This document shows, piece after piece, positions 25,980-33,887 of a stretch of DNA of 64,000 bases; within the stretch, counting starts at the first letter, position 1, and the number at the start of each line of letters is the position of its first letter. A program made the translations under genes and the position numbers. The notes below the pieces were generated by a model. That model had not been told where the DNA came from, searched no databases, and saw only the letters and a list, made by a program, of their open reading frames with translations. Source of the DNA: ZC4RG35 sp964571765 (GTDB lineage Bacteria > Actinomycetota > Acidimicrobiia > Spongiisociales > ZC4RG35); the NCBI GenBank assembly GCA_964571765.1, contig CAZNDH010000002.1:1-64000 (forward strand). Reading direction: 5' to 3'.

Positions 25980-26747
25980 ATGGCCCTAGGTCTTCTTTAT
26001 CGTCTCTATGAGAGGAACCTCCTCTCCGACCTCGACAGGGATCGGCTTCCCGGTCACATCGGTGTGGTCCTCGACGGGCATCGTCGTCATGCCCAAAAGG
26101 AGGGGCTCCCCACCTACCAGGACTCCTACCGCGAGGGGATGCGCCGCTTCGAGGACTTCCTCGGCTGGACCGACGAGCTCTCCATTCCCGCGGTCACCGC
26201 TTGGCTCCTCTCCCGCGAGAACCTCTCCCGTCCCGCCGAGGAGCTGGACCCATACTTCTTCGTGCTCATCGAGTTGTTCGACCGTCTCCCCAAGCTGACC
26301 GAGCGCTATGACATGGCGATCCGGGTGATCGGCAGCCTCGATCTGCTGCCCGAGCCTCTGGTCAGTGCGGCCAAGAGGGCCCAAGAGGCCCGCCCCTCGG
26401 GGAGCCGGCGGCTCAACATCGCCATGGGATACGGGGGGCGCCAGGAGATCGTCGACGCCGCAAAGGACCTGGTCGGCCAGCTCGTCGAAGAGGGGGTTCC
26501 CGCCGCCGATATCCCGGGGCGGATCGACGCCGCATCCCTGGCGGCCCACATGTACTCCGCCGATCTCCCCGATCCGGATCTGGTTATCCGCACTTCCGGG
26601 GAGTCACGACTGTCGGGCTTCCTCCTCTGGCAGTCGGCCTACAGCGAGTTCGTCTTCGCCGACGTCAACTGGCCGGCCTTCCGCCACGTCGACTTCCTAC
26701 GCGCCCTGCGCGACTACACCGGCCGCCAACGCCGCTTCGGCCAATAG
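25980..26747 (+). CDS. Short-chain cis-prenyl diphosphate synthase (Rv1086-like)
   Basis: A 255-aa cis-prenyltransferase. The C-terminus closely resembles the mycobacterial Z-farnesyl diphosphate synthase type: DLVIRTSGESRLSGFLLWQS and FRHVDFLRALRDYTGR. The catalytic Asp is kept in VVLDGHRRHAQK, but the usual DGNGRW/DGNRRW reads DGHRRH. The elongation-control region has WLLSRENLSRPAEEL. Product length is inferred from the similarity only. ATG 25980 gives the full domain. Confidence 0.82.
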   Translation: MALGLLYRLYERNLLSDLDRDRLPGHIGVVLDGHRRHAQKEGLPTYQDSYREGMRRFEDFLGWTDELSIPAVTAWLLSRENLSRPAEELDPYFFVLIELFDRLPKLTERYDMAIRVIGSLDLLPEPLVSAAKRAQEARPSGSRRLNIAMGYGGRQEIVDAAKDLVGQLVEEGVPAADIPGRIDAASLAAHMYSADLPDPDLVIRTSGESRLSGFLLWQSAYSEFVFADVNWPAFRHVDFLRALRDYTGRQRRFGQ

Positions 26748-26787
26748 TCCCGTCCCCCGCCGAGCAGGGACGGTCCGCGCGCTGGGA

Positions 26788-27474
26788 TCAGACGGTGACC
26801 ATTCCCGGATGGAGATGGGCGACGTCACCAAGCTGGCGTAGGGAGAAGCTCCACCCGGTGCTGATCTTGGTCATGGTGAGACGGCTCACCCCGGTGTGGG
26901 GCTGGCGAAACCGCTCCCATTCCCAGGGGACCGGATCGAGCCCGAGAAGATGACCGAGGACCACGGCGTTGGTGCCGGCGTGGGCCACGATGATCACCCG
27001 TCGGTCGGGGTCGTCAACGGTCCACAGGTGGCGGTGCTCGGGATGCATCGGATGGATGCCGTGGCGGGACAGGGTGTCGTTGAGACCGGCGACCACCCTC
27101 TCGTGGAATGCCCGGAAACTCTCCCCCCCGGGCAGGCCCTCCCACATCTCATCCATGTCCCTCACGTTGGCCTGGGCGAAATGCCGGTCGATCTCGTCCG
27201 CCGGGGCGCCGTCCCATTCCGGTGGGTTGCGAATCTCCTCGAGCCAGTCGTAGGCCTCCCCGTCTTGGGCCATCTCGGCCCCGATCGGCTCAGCGGTCTC
27301 CACGGCCCGGGTCATGGTCGACAGCCACAGCTCGTCGACCCTGCCCATGCTGGCCAACCGATGCGCCACCCTCTTGGCCTGCTCCCTCCCCAGCTCGGTG
27401 AGGTTGGGGTCGTTGCGGGCCACCCGGGCCGGGGCCCAGTCGGGCTGGCCGTGGCGGATGAGGAAGAGGTCCAT
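26788..27474 (-). CDS. Histidine phosphatase (phosphoglycerate mutase-like)
   Basis: A 228-aa histidine phosphatase: RHG motif FLIRHGQPDWAP at the N-terminus, ELWLSTMTRAVETAEPI, acidic EEIRNPPEW, and second catalytic His in IIVAHAGTNAVVLGHLLGL. Substrate unknown; such actinobacterial genes are often annotated as phosphoglycerate mutase. Divergent from pyrE. Confidence 0.85.
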   Translation of the reverse strand: MDLFLIRHGQPDWAPARVARNDPNLTELGREQAKRVAHRLASMGRVDELWLSTMTRAVETAEPIGAEMAQDGEAYDWLEEIRNPPEWDGAPADEIDRHFAQANVRDMDEMWEGLPGGESFRAFHERVVAGLNDTLSRHGIHPMHPEHRHLWTVDDPDRRVIIVAHAGTNAVVLGHLLGLDPVPWEWERFRQPHTGVSRLTMTKISTGWSFSLRQLGDVAHLHPGMVTV

Positions 27475-27527
27475 GAGAGAGGGAAACTAGGCGATTGCCC
27501 GGCGACCTCCAATACCATGAGCCACCC

Positions 27528-28073
27528 TTGTCCCGCCAAGCACTCATCGACCACCTCAAAGACCGTGCACTGCGTACCGACGGCCCCTTCACCCTGAGGT
27601 CGGGAGCAGTCTCGTCGTGGTACCTCGATGCCCGCCAGACCACCTTCGACGGGGTCGGGGGATGGCGAGTGGGTTCGGCGGTGCTCGACGTCCTCGACCC
27701 GATGGTCGACGCCGTCGGGGGGATGACCATGGGGGCCGATCCGATCGCGGTGGCCACCGCCATGGTGGCCCACAACCGGGGCCGTCACCTACGCTCCTTC
27801 TCGATCAGGAAGACCGCCAAAGAGCATGGAACCGGCGGGCGGGTGGTTGGCCCGGTGGTGCCCGGCGACCGGGTGGCGGTCGTCGAAGACACCACCACCA
27901 CCGGTGGCGCCGCGGTAGAGGCAGCCGAAGCTGCAGCCGAGGCCGGTCTGGTGGTGGTTCAGGCCCTGTCGTTGGTCGACCGCTCCGACGGTGCCGTCGC
28001 CGTTAGGTTCGAGGCCATGGGCATCCCTTATCTGGCTCTGGTCATCCCCGCCGACCTCGGTGTGGAGGCTTGA
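27528..28073 (+). CDS. pyrE: Orotate phosphoribosyltransferase
   Basis: Forms OMP from orotate and PRPP. The 181 aa have the N-terminal TLRSGAVSSWYLDAR, the catalytic-loop lysines SIRKTAKEHGTGG and the PRPP motif VAVVEDTTTTGGAA (usually DD; here ED). TTG 27528 starts at the family's first helix (LSRQALIDHLKDRAL); TTG 27495 would add 11 residues. A TACCAT -10-like hexamer at 27513-27518 would give a nearly leaderless mRNA. Confidence 0.85.
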   Translation: MSRQALIDHLKDRALRTDGPFTLRSGAVSSWYLDARQTTFDGVGGWRVGSAVLDVLDPMVDAVGGMTMGADPIAVATAMVAHNRGRHLRSFSIRKTAKEHGTGGRVVGPVVPGDRVAVVEDTTTTGGAAVEAAEAAAEAGLVVVQALSLVDRSDGAVAVRFEAMGIPYLALVIPADLGVEA

Positions 28074-28672
28074 GCGTGGTGGTGAGACGGTCTGCTCTCC
28101 GGATGTGGTTGATGGCCATCGGTGGGATCCCTCTCCTCGTCATCTCTCTCGATGTGCTCACCAACCGCAGGCTGACGAACGCCCTTCGCGAAATCCTGTT
28201 CCGACCCGAGGACACCCAGATCTTCGAACCCCGTGACGTCATCTGGGCCTGGGCGATGCTGCTGTTCGCCGTGGCCCTGGTGGCCTGGGGGCTCAAGGAG
28301 CTGTTCCTCCCAACCCTGGTGCTGGAATGCCGGCCGGAGGGCCTGGCCATCAAGGTGAACGGCCCCTTCCAACCCCCCAGCGTGGTCCCCTGGGATGCAC
28401 TTGTCGACGTCGGCGCCATCGATGTCGAGGACGAGGGCCAGAAGGTCCCCCTGTTTTGGATGGAGGTCTCCGACCACACCGGTCTGCCCCCCAACCCGTG
28501 GGGGGGACGTTGGATCGCCGAGCGTGAGTTGGGGATCCTCGCCGAGGACTGGTCGGAGCACCCCAGGTCGGTGGCCGAGAAGGTCGCCGACTACGCCGTG
28601 GAGCGGGCCACCCTCCACTCCCGACATGCGCTGGACGCGGCCGGGGACGATGGGCCGGCGGAGGAGGTGTGA
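28070..28672 (+). CDS. Membrane protein of unknown function
   Basis: A 200-aa protein with two membrane segments (about residues 10-28 and 58-78) and a soluble C-terminal part with a PH-like beta-rich look (LVLECRPEGLAIKVNGP). I recognise no family. TTG 28070 overlaps the pyrE stop (TTGA) and its own stop overlaps the next start (GTGA), so pyrE, this gene and the AP endonuclease-like gene form an operon. Confidence 0.7.
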   Translation: MSVVVRRSALRMWLMAIGGIPLLVISLDVLTNRRLTNALREILFRPEDTQIFEPRDVIWAWAMLLFAVALVAWGLKELFLPTLVLECRPEGLAIKVNGPFQPPSVVPWDALVDVGAIDVEDEGQKVPLFWMEVSDHTGLPPNPWGGRWIAERELGILAEDWSEHPRSVAEKVADYAVERATLHSRHALDAAGDDGPAEEV

Positions 28673-29430
28673 TCCCGGTCGGGGCGCACACCCCCGGGGG
28701 GCGCCCCCTGGAGGAGGCAGCGCTGCGCAACGCTGACCTGGTGCAGATCTTCCTCTCCAACCCCCAGGGCTGGCGCAAGCCCGAGTCCCGAGCCGACGCC
28801 GCCGAGTTGGCCGCGTCACCCCTGCCCATCTACGTCCACTCGCCCTATCTGATCAACGTGTGCGCCGACGACAACCGGGTTCGGGTACCCAGTCGTCGGA
28901 TCCTCCAGGAGACCTGTGACGCTGCCGCCGAGATCGCCGCAGCCGGGGTGGTGGTTCACGGCGGCCATGTCACCGGCGATGGGCCGCAGGAGGAAGGCAT
29001 CGTCCGCTGGCGCAAGGCGCTCGACGCTCTCGACACCGAGGTCCCGGTGCTCATCGAAAACACCGCCGGTGGTGACAAGGCGGTGGCGAGGAGGGTGGAG
29101 TGGATCGCCCGCTTGTGGGAGGTGATCGGCGGCTACGGCGTGGGGTTCGTCCTCGACACCTGTCACTCCTGGGCCGGCGGCGAGCCATTGGACGAGCTGG
29201 TGGAGCGCACCGTGGCCGCCACCGGGCGGATCGACCTGGTTCATGCCAACGACTCAAAGGACCCCTTCGACTCCCGACGCGACCGTCACCAGAACCTGGG
29301 GAAGGGGATGATCCCGCCCAAGGACCTGGCCCGGGTCATCATCGGGGCCGGCGCCCCGGTGGTGGTGGAAACCCCGGGGGGCGCCGTCGAGCAGGCCGCT
29401 GACATTGCGTGGGTTCGCGCCATCCTCTGA
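28669..29430 (+). CDS. nfo: Endonuclease IV-like TIM-barrel protein
   Basis: A 253-aa AP-endonuclease 2 fold, related to endonuclease IV, which cuts DNA at abasic sites. Metal-site elements are visible in order: VVHGGHVTGDG (His), VLIENTAGG (Glu), VLDTCHSWAGG (Asp, His), LVHANDSKDPFDSRRDRHQN (Asp, His) and VVETPGG (Glu). It is a little shorter than typical endonuclease IV (about 280). GTG 28669 overlaps the upstream stop. Confidence 0.85.
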   Translation: MIPVGAHTPGGRPLEEAALRNADLVQIFLSNPQGWRKPESRADAAELAASPLPIYVHSPYLINVCADDNRVRVPSRRILQETCDAAAEIAAAGVVVHGGHVTGDGPQEEGIVRWRKALDALDTEVPVLIENTAGGDKAVARRVEWIARLWEVIGGYGVGFVLDTCHSWAGGEPLDELVERTVAATGRIDLVHANDSKDPFDSRRDRHQNLGKGMIPPKDLARVIIGAGAPVVVETPGGAVEQAADIAWVRAIL

Positions 29431-29448
29431 CGGCTGGGCGCCCGGGCG

Positions 29449-30687
29449 CTACGGCGCCTGATCGACGAACACCTGGATGGTGCCCGAGTAGTTGGCCACC
29501 CATACCTGCCGGGCGTCGTCGTCGTAGGCGATGCCGATCGGCCGGGCACCGGTTGGGTGCTCCGACAGCTCCACCATGTCGGCAGTACGTACCTTGCTCA
29601 TGGTGTTCGAGTTGTAGTTGACCACGTAGAGAGCGGTGCCGTCGTCGCTGATCGCCATGCTCCGCGGGGCCGCCCCGGTGGCCACCCGGGCGGTGACCTC
29701 ACCGGTGGCAAGGTCGACTGCTGCGATCCGTCCCTCGCCGTTGAGGGAGACGTAGAGGGTCGACCCATCGGGGGAGATCACCAGATGCCGGGGGTTGCGC
29801 CCGACGCCTTCCAGGTAGCCGACCTGATGACTGTGGAGGTCGACGACGGCGATCTGGGTCGAGCCCATCACCGCGACATACGCGGTGGCCGAGTCGGGGG
29901 AGATCGCCACCCCCCGGGGATGTCGGCCCACCGGCACCCGGGCTAGCTCCCCGGCGGTGGCCAGGTCGATGATCGAGACGTCGAAGCCACACCAGTTGGC
30001 CACGACCAGGTAGCGGTCGTCGGGAGTGACCGCGAGGAACTTGGGGACCGGCCCCACCCTGATCACCTGGTCGATCTCAAGGGTGGCGGCGTCGATCCGA
30101 TAGACGAAGCTGTCGGGCCAGTTGCCAGCGTTGCACCCGTCGCCGGCAGCAGTGCTCAGCCCACCCCCATACATCTTGTAGTTTGAGACGTAGGCGTAGG
30201 CGCCGTCGGAGGTGAAGGCCGCCTCCACCGGTGCACCTTGCAGCTCGGTGGGGAACTCCTCGTGCCCGAACGCGGCGGGCACCACCCGATCGTCGATGGT
30301 GGCCACCAACTCGAAGTCCCGGTCGTACACCGTGACCGTGTGCCGGTACATCATGTTCTGGGCGAAGAACAGGCCCCGGCCCGAGGAGACCACCGACTTG
30401 GGTGAGATGTTCCCTGCGATGGTTGCGATCAGCTCGAGCTCCCGGTCGGCGGCGGTGAGCCCGTCTGCAGGTGCCAGTGTGGTAGTCGTTGTCGTGGGAA
30501 CCGTGGTCGTCGTGGTGGCGGTCGTCGTGGTCGTGGTGGTGGTAGTGGTCGTCGTGGTCGTGGTCGTCGTGGTCGTGGCGAGACCCTCGGACATCTCGAT
30601 CAGCCCGGTGTCGGCACCGGTGCATCCGGCCAGGGTCACCGAGGCGAATGCCAGCGACACCAGCGTGCGTCTCGACCTGGTCACCAC
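29449..30687 (-). CDS. Lipoprotein with poly-Thr linker and YVTN-type beta-propeller
   Basis: A 412-aa predicted lipoprotein: signal peptide with lipobox TLAGC (Cys22), a low-complexity linker with 19 consecutive Thr (about 38-56), then AT5 VP T6, then a beta-propeller of repeated blades such as GRHPRGVAISPDSATAYVAV and GRNPRHLVISPDGSTLYVSL. The Thr linker probably spans or decorates the wall and may be O-glycosylated. Binding partner unknown. Divergent from panB. Confidence 0.82.
   Translation of the reverse strand: MVTRSRRTLVSLAFASVTLAGCTGADTGLIEMSEGLATTTTTTTTTTTTTTTTTTTATTTTTVPTTTTTTLAPADGLTAADRELELIATIAGNISPKSVVSSGRGLFFAQNMMYRHTVTVYDRDFELVATIDDRVVPAAFGHEEFPTELQGAPVEAAFTSDGAYAYVSNYKMYGGGLSTAAGDGCNAGNWPDSFVYRIDAATLEIDQVIRVGPVPKFLAVTPDDRYLVVANWCGFDVSIIDLATAGELARVPVGRHPRGVAISPDSATAYVAVMGSTQIAVVDLHSHQVGYLEGVGRNPRHLVISPDGSTLYVSLNGEGRIAAVDLATGEVTARVATGAAPRSMAISDDGTALYVVNYNSNTMSKVRTADMVELSEHPTGARPIGIAYDDDARQVWVANYSGTIQVFVDQAP
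30478..30579. repeat. Simple-sequence tract coding for poly-Thr
   Basis: A tract made almost wholly of GGT/CGT/AGT-like triplets on the plus strand (ACC/ACG/ACT Thr codons on the minus strand). The 19-Thr run is 30520-30576. Such DNA is prone to slippage in units of three bases. Confidence 0.85.
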
Positions 30688-30739
30688 GGTGAAGGTAGTC
30701 GGGGAATGGGCCCACCCTCCCAGCCGTTAGCCTTGTTCC

Positions 30740-31588
30740 ATGGTGGACAAGGTCACCGTTCCCGATATACGCGCCCGCAAGGGCGGGCCCAAGATCACCA
30801 TGGTCACCGCCTACGACCACCCCGGTGCCGTCATCGCCGACCGGGCCGGGGTCGACATCATCCTCATCGGCGACTCGGTAGCCAATGTGGTCCACGGGAT
30901 GGAGACCACCCTGGAGATCGGGCTCGACGAGATCGTTCTCCACACGCGGGCGGTGAAGCGGGCCGCCCCCCGGGCCCTGGTGGTGGCGGACATGCCTTGG
31001 CTCACATTCCACCTCTCCCCGGAGGACGCGGTGCGCAACGCCGGTCGACTGGTCCGCGAGGGTGGCGCCGAGGCGGTGAAGCTGGAGGGTGGCCGCAAGC
31101 GTCTCCCCGCGCTTCACGCCATCCTCGACGCCGAGATCCCGGTGATGGGCCATGTCGGGCTGACCCCCCAGTCGGTCCACGCCTTCGGCGGGTTCAAGGT
31201 TCAGGGCAAGGCGGTCGACGCCGCCCGGGAGATGATCGATGACGCCCGGTCCCTATCCGATGCCGGCTGCTTCGCCGTGGTGCTCGAGGGCATTCCCGAC
31301 GTGCTCGGGGAGATCATCACCAAGGAGATCGACGCCCCCACCATCGGGATCGGTGCCGGACCGGCCACCGATGGCCAGGTTCTGGTGTTCCACGACGTCC
31401 TCGGGCTCGGCCTGGGAAGGTACCCCAAGTTCGTTCGGTCTTACGCCAACCTCGCCGAGGAGGCAGTGGAGGCGCTCACCCGGTTCAAAGCCGACGTCGA
31501 GTCCGGCGACTTCCCCAGCGACGGGGAGAGCTACCACATCCCCGACGAGGTATCAGCCGAGCTGCTCAAGGGAACCCGATCCGGCTAG
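30740..31588 (+). CDS. panB: 3-methyl-2-oxobutanoate hydroxymethyltransferase
   Basis: First committed step of pantothenate synthesis. The 282 aa contain MVTAYDHPGAVIADRAGVD, LIGDSVANVVHGMETTLEI (metal and substrate), VADMPWLTF, AVKLEGG, MGHVGLTPQSVHAFGGFKVQ, and VVLEGIPD. Complete and of normal length. No other pan gene is in the window. Confidence 0.96.
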   Translation: MVDKVTVPDIRARKGGPKITMVTAYDHPGAVIADRAGVDIILIGDSVANVVHGMETTLEIGLDEIVLHTRAVKRAAPRALVVADMPWLTFHLSPEDAVRNAGRLVREGGAEAVKLEGGRKRLPALHAILDAEIPVMGHVGLTPQSVHAFGGFKVQGKAVDAAREMIDDARSLSDAGCFAVVLEGIPDVLGEIITKEIDAPTIGIGAGPATDGQVLVFHDVLGLGLGRYPKFVRSYANLAEEAVEALTRFKADVESGDFPSDGESYHIPDEVSAELLKGTRSG

Positions 31589-31599
31589 TAGCCGCCGGG

Positions 31600-32007
31600 T
31601 TGCTGGTGGTCGCCGGGTGCGCCGGCCCGACCGTGGTGGACGACCGTTTCCCGGTGGCCGAAGTGGACGTCGGCTCGACCTCCCTGACCGTGTGGGTGGC
31701 CGACACCACCGAATCCCGGACTCAGGGTCTGATGGGAGTCGAATCCCTTCCCGACGGCGTCGACGGGATGCTGTTCACCTGGGAGGAAGCAGGCAACCGC
31801 TCCTTCCATATGGTCGACACCTCCATCCCCCTGGATGTCTGGTGGTTCGACGAGTTCGGAATCCTTGTCGGCTCGACGGCGATGACCCCTTGCCCGGAGT
31901 CTCCCTGTCCCTCGTACCCGTCGCCCCCGAGGGTGCGCTGGGCACTGGAGACGCCGGCCGGCCAGTACCGGTTCCTCCCCGGATCGGTGCTGTCAGCCGA
32001 TCGGTGA
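31600..32007 (+). CDS. DUF192 lipoprotein
   Basis: A DUF192 domain protein (motifs RTQGLMGVESLPDGVDGMLF, WEEAGNRSFHMVDTSIPLDVWWFD). The frame opens with an evident lipobox VVAGC, but the TTG at 31600 leaves only six residues before the Cys. The reading frame continues upstream (NPIRLVAAGLLVVAGC), giving a proper signal peptide, yet no ATG/GTG/TTG occurs just before it and the stretch overlaps the panB stop. The true start is unresolved. Function of the family unknown. Confidence 0.72.
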   Translation: MLVVAGCAGPTVVDDRFPVAEVDVGSTSLTVWVADTTESRTQGLMGVESLPDGVDGMLFTWEEAGNRSFHMVDTSIPLDVWWFDEFGILVGSTAMTPCPESPCPSYPSPPRVRWALETPAGQYRFLPGSVLSADR

Positions 32008-32139
32008 CCCGCCGACTTCGGCAAGCATGTCGGTGCTGTATCATTCGGTGCTGCGCCTCGACGTCTCGCGCCGTCGCCTGGCGTTCAACCCCTGCTCCGA
32101 AAAACGGGGCCGTCCGCACGGATGTCCACAGGAGGTGAC

Positions 32140-32427
32140 ATGCGCGACTACGAAGTGATGACCATCCATCGGCCGGATCTGGCCGAGGACGATGTCGACA
32201 AGAGCGTTTCGGCGCTTGAGTCCCATCTCAGCGAGAATGGTGCCGAGCCGACCAAGCGTGACAACTGGGGTAAGCGCAGGTTTGCCTACGAGATCGACCA
32301 CGTCAGCGAGGGCTACTACAGCGTGGTGACCTTCAAGGGCTCTCCCGAGGCGGTGGACTCCCTGGACCGGGTGCTGTCGCTTGCCGACGACGTGGTGAGG
32401 CACAAGATCGTCCGGGTGGGCGAGTAG
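32140..32427 (+). CDS. rpsF: 30S ribosomal protein S6 (bS6)
   Basis: A 95-aa small-subunit protein (MRDYEVMTIHRPDLAEDDVD, KRRFAYEIDHVSEGYYSVV). ATG 32140 has an AGGAGGT site; a TTG/ATG extension to 32122 is not needed. First gene of rpsF-ssb-rpsR-rplI-dnaB. The 132 bases upstream contain the operon promoter region but no clear hexamers. Confidence 0.95.
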   Translation: MRDYEVMTIHRPDLAEDDVDKSVSALESHLSENGAEPTKRDNWGKRRFAYEIDHVSEGYYSVVTFKGSPEAVDSLDRVLSLADDVVRHKIVRVGE

Positions 32428-32492
32428 GCACTGGAATCCGTCCCGGCGACGCGGCATAGTTGCTCTGGGGGACGAGGAAGAGGAGATACCCC

Positions 32493-32942
32493 ATGTCCAA
32501 CAACTTGACTCTGATCGGAAACCTGGTCGAGGACCCGGAGCTGCGTTTCACCCCGTCGGGGGTGGCCATGGCCAAGATCCGTCTCGCCGTCAACCGGCGT
32601 TGGCGAGGCCAGGACGGCGAATGGCAGGAGGACACCAGCTTTTTCAACGGCACGGTATGGCGCGAGCAGGCCGAGACGGTGGCCGAGTCCCTGCAGAAGG
32701 GGACCCGGGTGATCGTCACCGGGCGCCTCGAGCAACGTTCGTGGGAGACCGAGCAAGGTGAGAAGCGCTCGGTGGTCGAGGTGCAGATCGACGAGATCGG
32801 ACCCTCTCTGCGCTGGGCGACCGCCACCGTCAACAAGACCCAGCGGAGCGACGATTGGTCGGGCAATCGGCAAGGTGGTGGGACCCCCGCCCCGGCCCCG
32901 GTAGCCCGTGAAGACTACGGGCCCGACGAGGCCCCCTTCTAG
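32493..32942 (+). CDS. ssb: Single-stranded DNA-binding protein
   Basis: 149-aa SSB: OB-fold (NNLTLIGNLVEDPELRFTPS, VIVTGRLEQRSWET), short linker and the C-terminal tip GPDEAPF, a variant of the usual DDDIPF that binds replication partners. AGGAG before ATG 32493. Located between rpsF and rpsR as usual. Confidence 0.95.
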   Translation: MSNNLTLIGNLVEDPELRFTPSGVAMAKIRLAVNRRWRGQDGEWQEDTSFFNGTVWREQAETVAESLQKGTRVIVTGRLEQRSWETEQGEKRSVVEVQIDEIGPSLRWATATVNKTQRSDDWSGNRQGGGTPAPAPVAREDYGPDEAPF

Positions 32943-32953
32943 GAGGTCGGGAA

Positions 32954-33220
32954 TTGGCACGTAAGAACCGGAGGAACCAGCCGACCACTCGCGGGCGCCG
33001 CCAGGACTTCCGACGGGGCAAACCCCGTCCCTGCACGGTCTGTCCCGAGGGCACGGTCGACTGGAAGGACGCCCCGTCTCTGCGCAAGTACATATCGGAC
33101 CGCGGGAAGATCCGGGGCCGCCGGGTGACCGGGCTGTGCCCCAAATGTCAGCGCAAGGTGGCCACCGCCATCAAGAACGCCCGGGAGATGGCGCTGCTTC
33201 CCTACGTAGGTGGGCGATGA
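32954..33220 (+). CDS. rpsR: 30S ribosomal protein S18 (bS18, zinc-ribbon form)
   Basis: 88 aa, with two cysteine pairs, PCTVCPEG and LCPKCQRK, indicating the zinc-binding (C+) form of S18. TTG 32954 preceded by AGGAGGTCGGGAA. Its stop overlaps the rplI start. Confidence 0.92.
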   Translation: MARKNRRNQPTTRGRRQDFRRGKPRPCTVCPEGTVDWKDAPSLRKYISDRGKIRGRRVTGLCPKCQRKVATAIKNAREMALLPYVGGR

Positions 33221-33663
33221 GGCTGATCCTCATCTCCGACGTCGAGCCGCTGGGCAAGAAGGGCGACGTGGTCGATGTGGCCGAGGGCTATGCCCGCAAT
33301 TTTCTGCTTCCCCGGAAGTTCGCCATCAAGGCCAACGACGGCGCCCTGGCCCAGGCCGAGTCGATCCGGGAGGCCCGGATCGAGGCGGAGCGCAGGGCTC
33401 GGGAGTCGGCGGAGAACCTCGCCCAGCAACTAGTCGGGACCCGGGTGGTGATCGCCGCCCAAGCCGGCGACGAGGGCCAGCTCTACGGGTCGATCAGCGT
33501 GGCGGATATCGTCGAGGGGATCAACCGTTTCACCGGGATCGCCCTGGAACGGGGACAGGTCGAGGTGGAGCGACCGGTCAAGGCAATCGGGCTCCACGAG
33601 GTTCAGATAAGACTCCATCCCGAGGTGGAGTTCCCCATCACCCTCGACGTCATACCAGCTTGA
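33217..33663 (+). CDS. rplI: 50S ribosomal protein L9 (bL9)
   Basis: 148 aa: N-terminal domain MRLILISDVEPLGKKGDVVDVAEGYARN, the long central helix rich in Glu/Arg/Ala, and the C-terminal domain LYGSISVADIVEGI. ATG 33217 overlaps the rpsR stop by three bases. Confidence 0.95.
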   Translation: MRLILISDVEPLGKKGDVVDVAEGYARNFLLPRKFAIKANDGALAQAESIREARIEAERRARESAENLAQQLVGTRVVIAAQAGDEGQLYGSISVADIVEGINRFTGIALERGQVEVERPVKAIGLHEVQIRLHPEVEFPITLDVIPA

Positions 33664-33887
33664 CGGCTGCGACGATTTTCGCGATCTAGCCGAGTTCTTC
33701 GCGCTCTACGGGCTCCGCGAAAACTATCCGGCTCCTGGCTTCGCCCCGGTCGGATGGGTGGTCTATGTTGCCCGGGCTTCCCCGCTGGCCGCGGTGACTT
33801 CCCCGCCCCGGCGGGGTCTTGCGCGTCGAGGGGGCCCCGGGAAATCTGTCGGTGGCGCCTGCCAGGGTGTTGGCTCGAGGAGGAAAT
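33664..33887 (+). other. rplI-dnaB intergenic region
   Basis: 224 bases with no gene. It holds a separated inverted repeat TTTTCGCG (33674-33681) and CGCGAAAA (33717-33724), a GC-rich CCCCGCCCCGGCGGGG patch near 33801-33816 and the dnaB ribosome site GAGGAGG. It may separate dnaB expression from the ribosomal genes; I see no known riboswitch. Confidence 0.4.

Noticed and set aside
30478..30579. Possible CRISPR or tandem-repeat array
   Set aside because: It is an in-frame Thr-codon tract without spacers. No CRISPR array, transposase or insertion sequence was found in the window.
30077..31180. 367-codon minus-strand frame rich in His and Asp
   Set aside because: Frame-shifted reading of the Thr tract and antisense to panB; no start or domain support.
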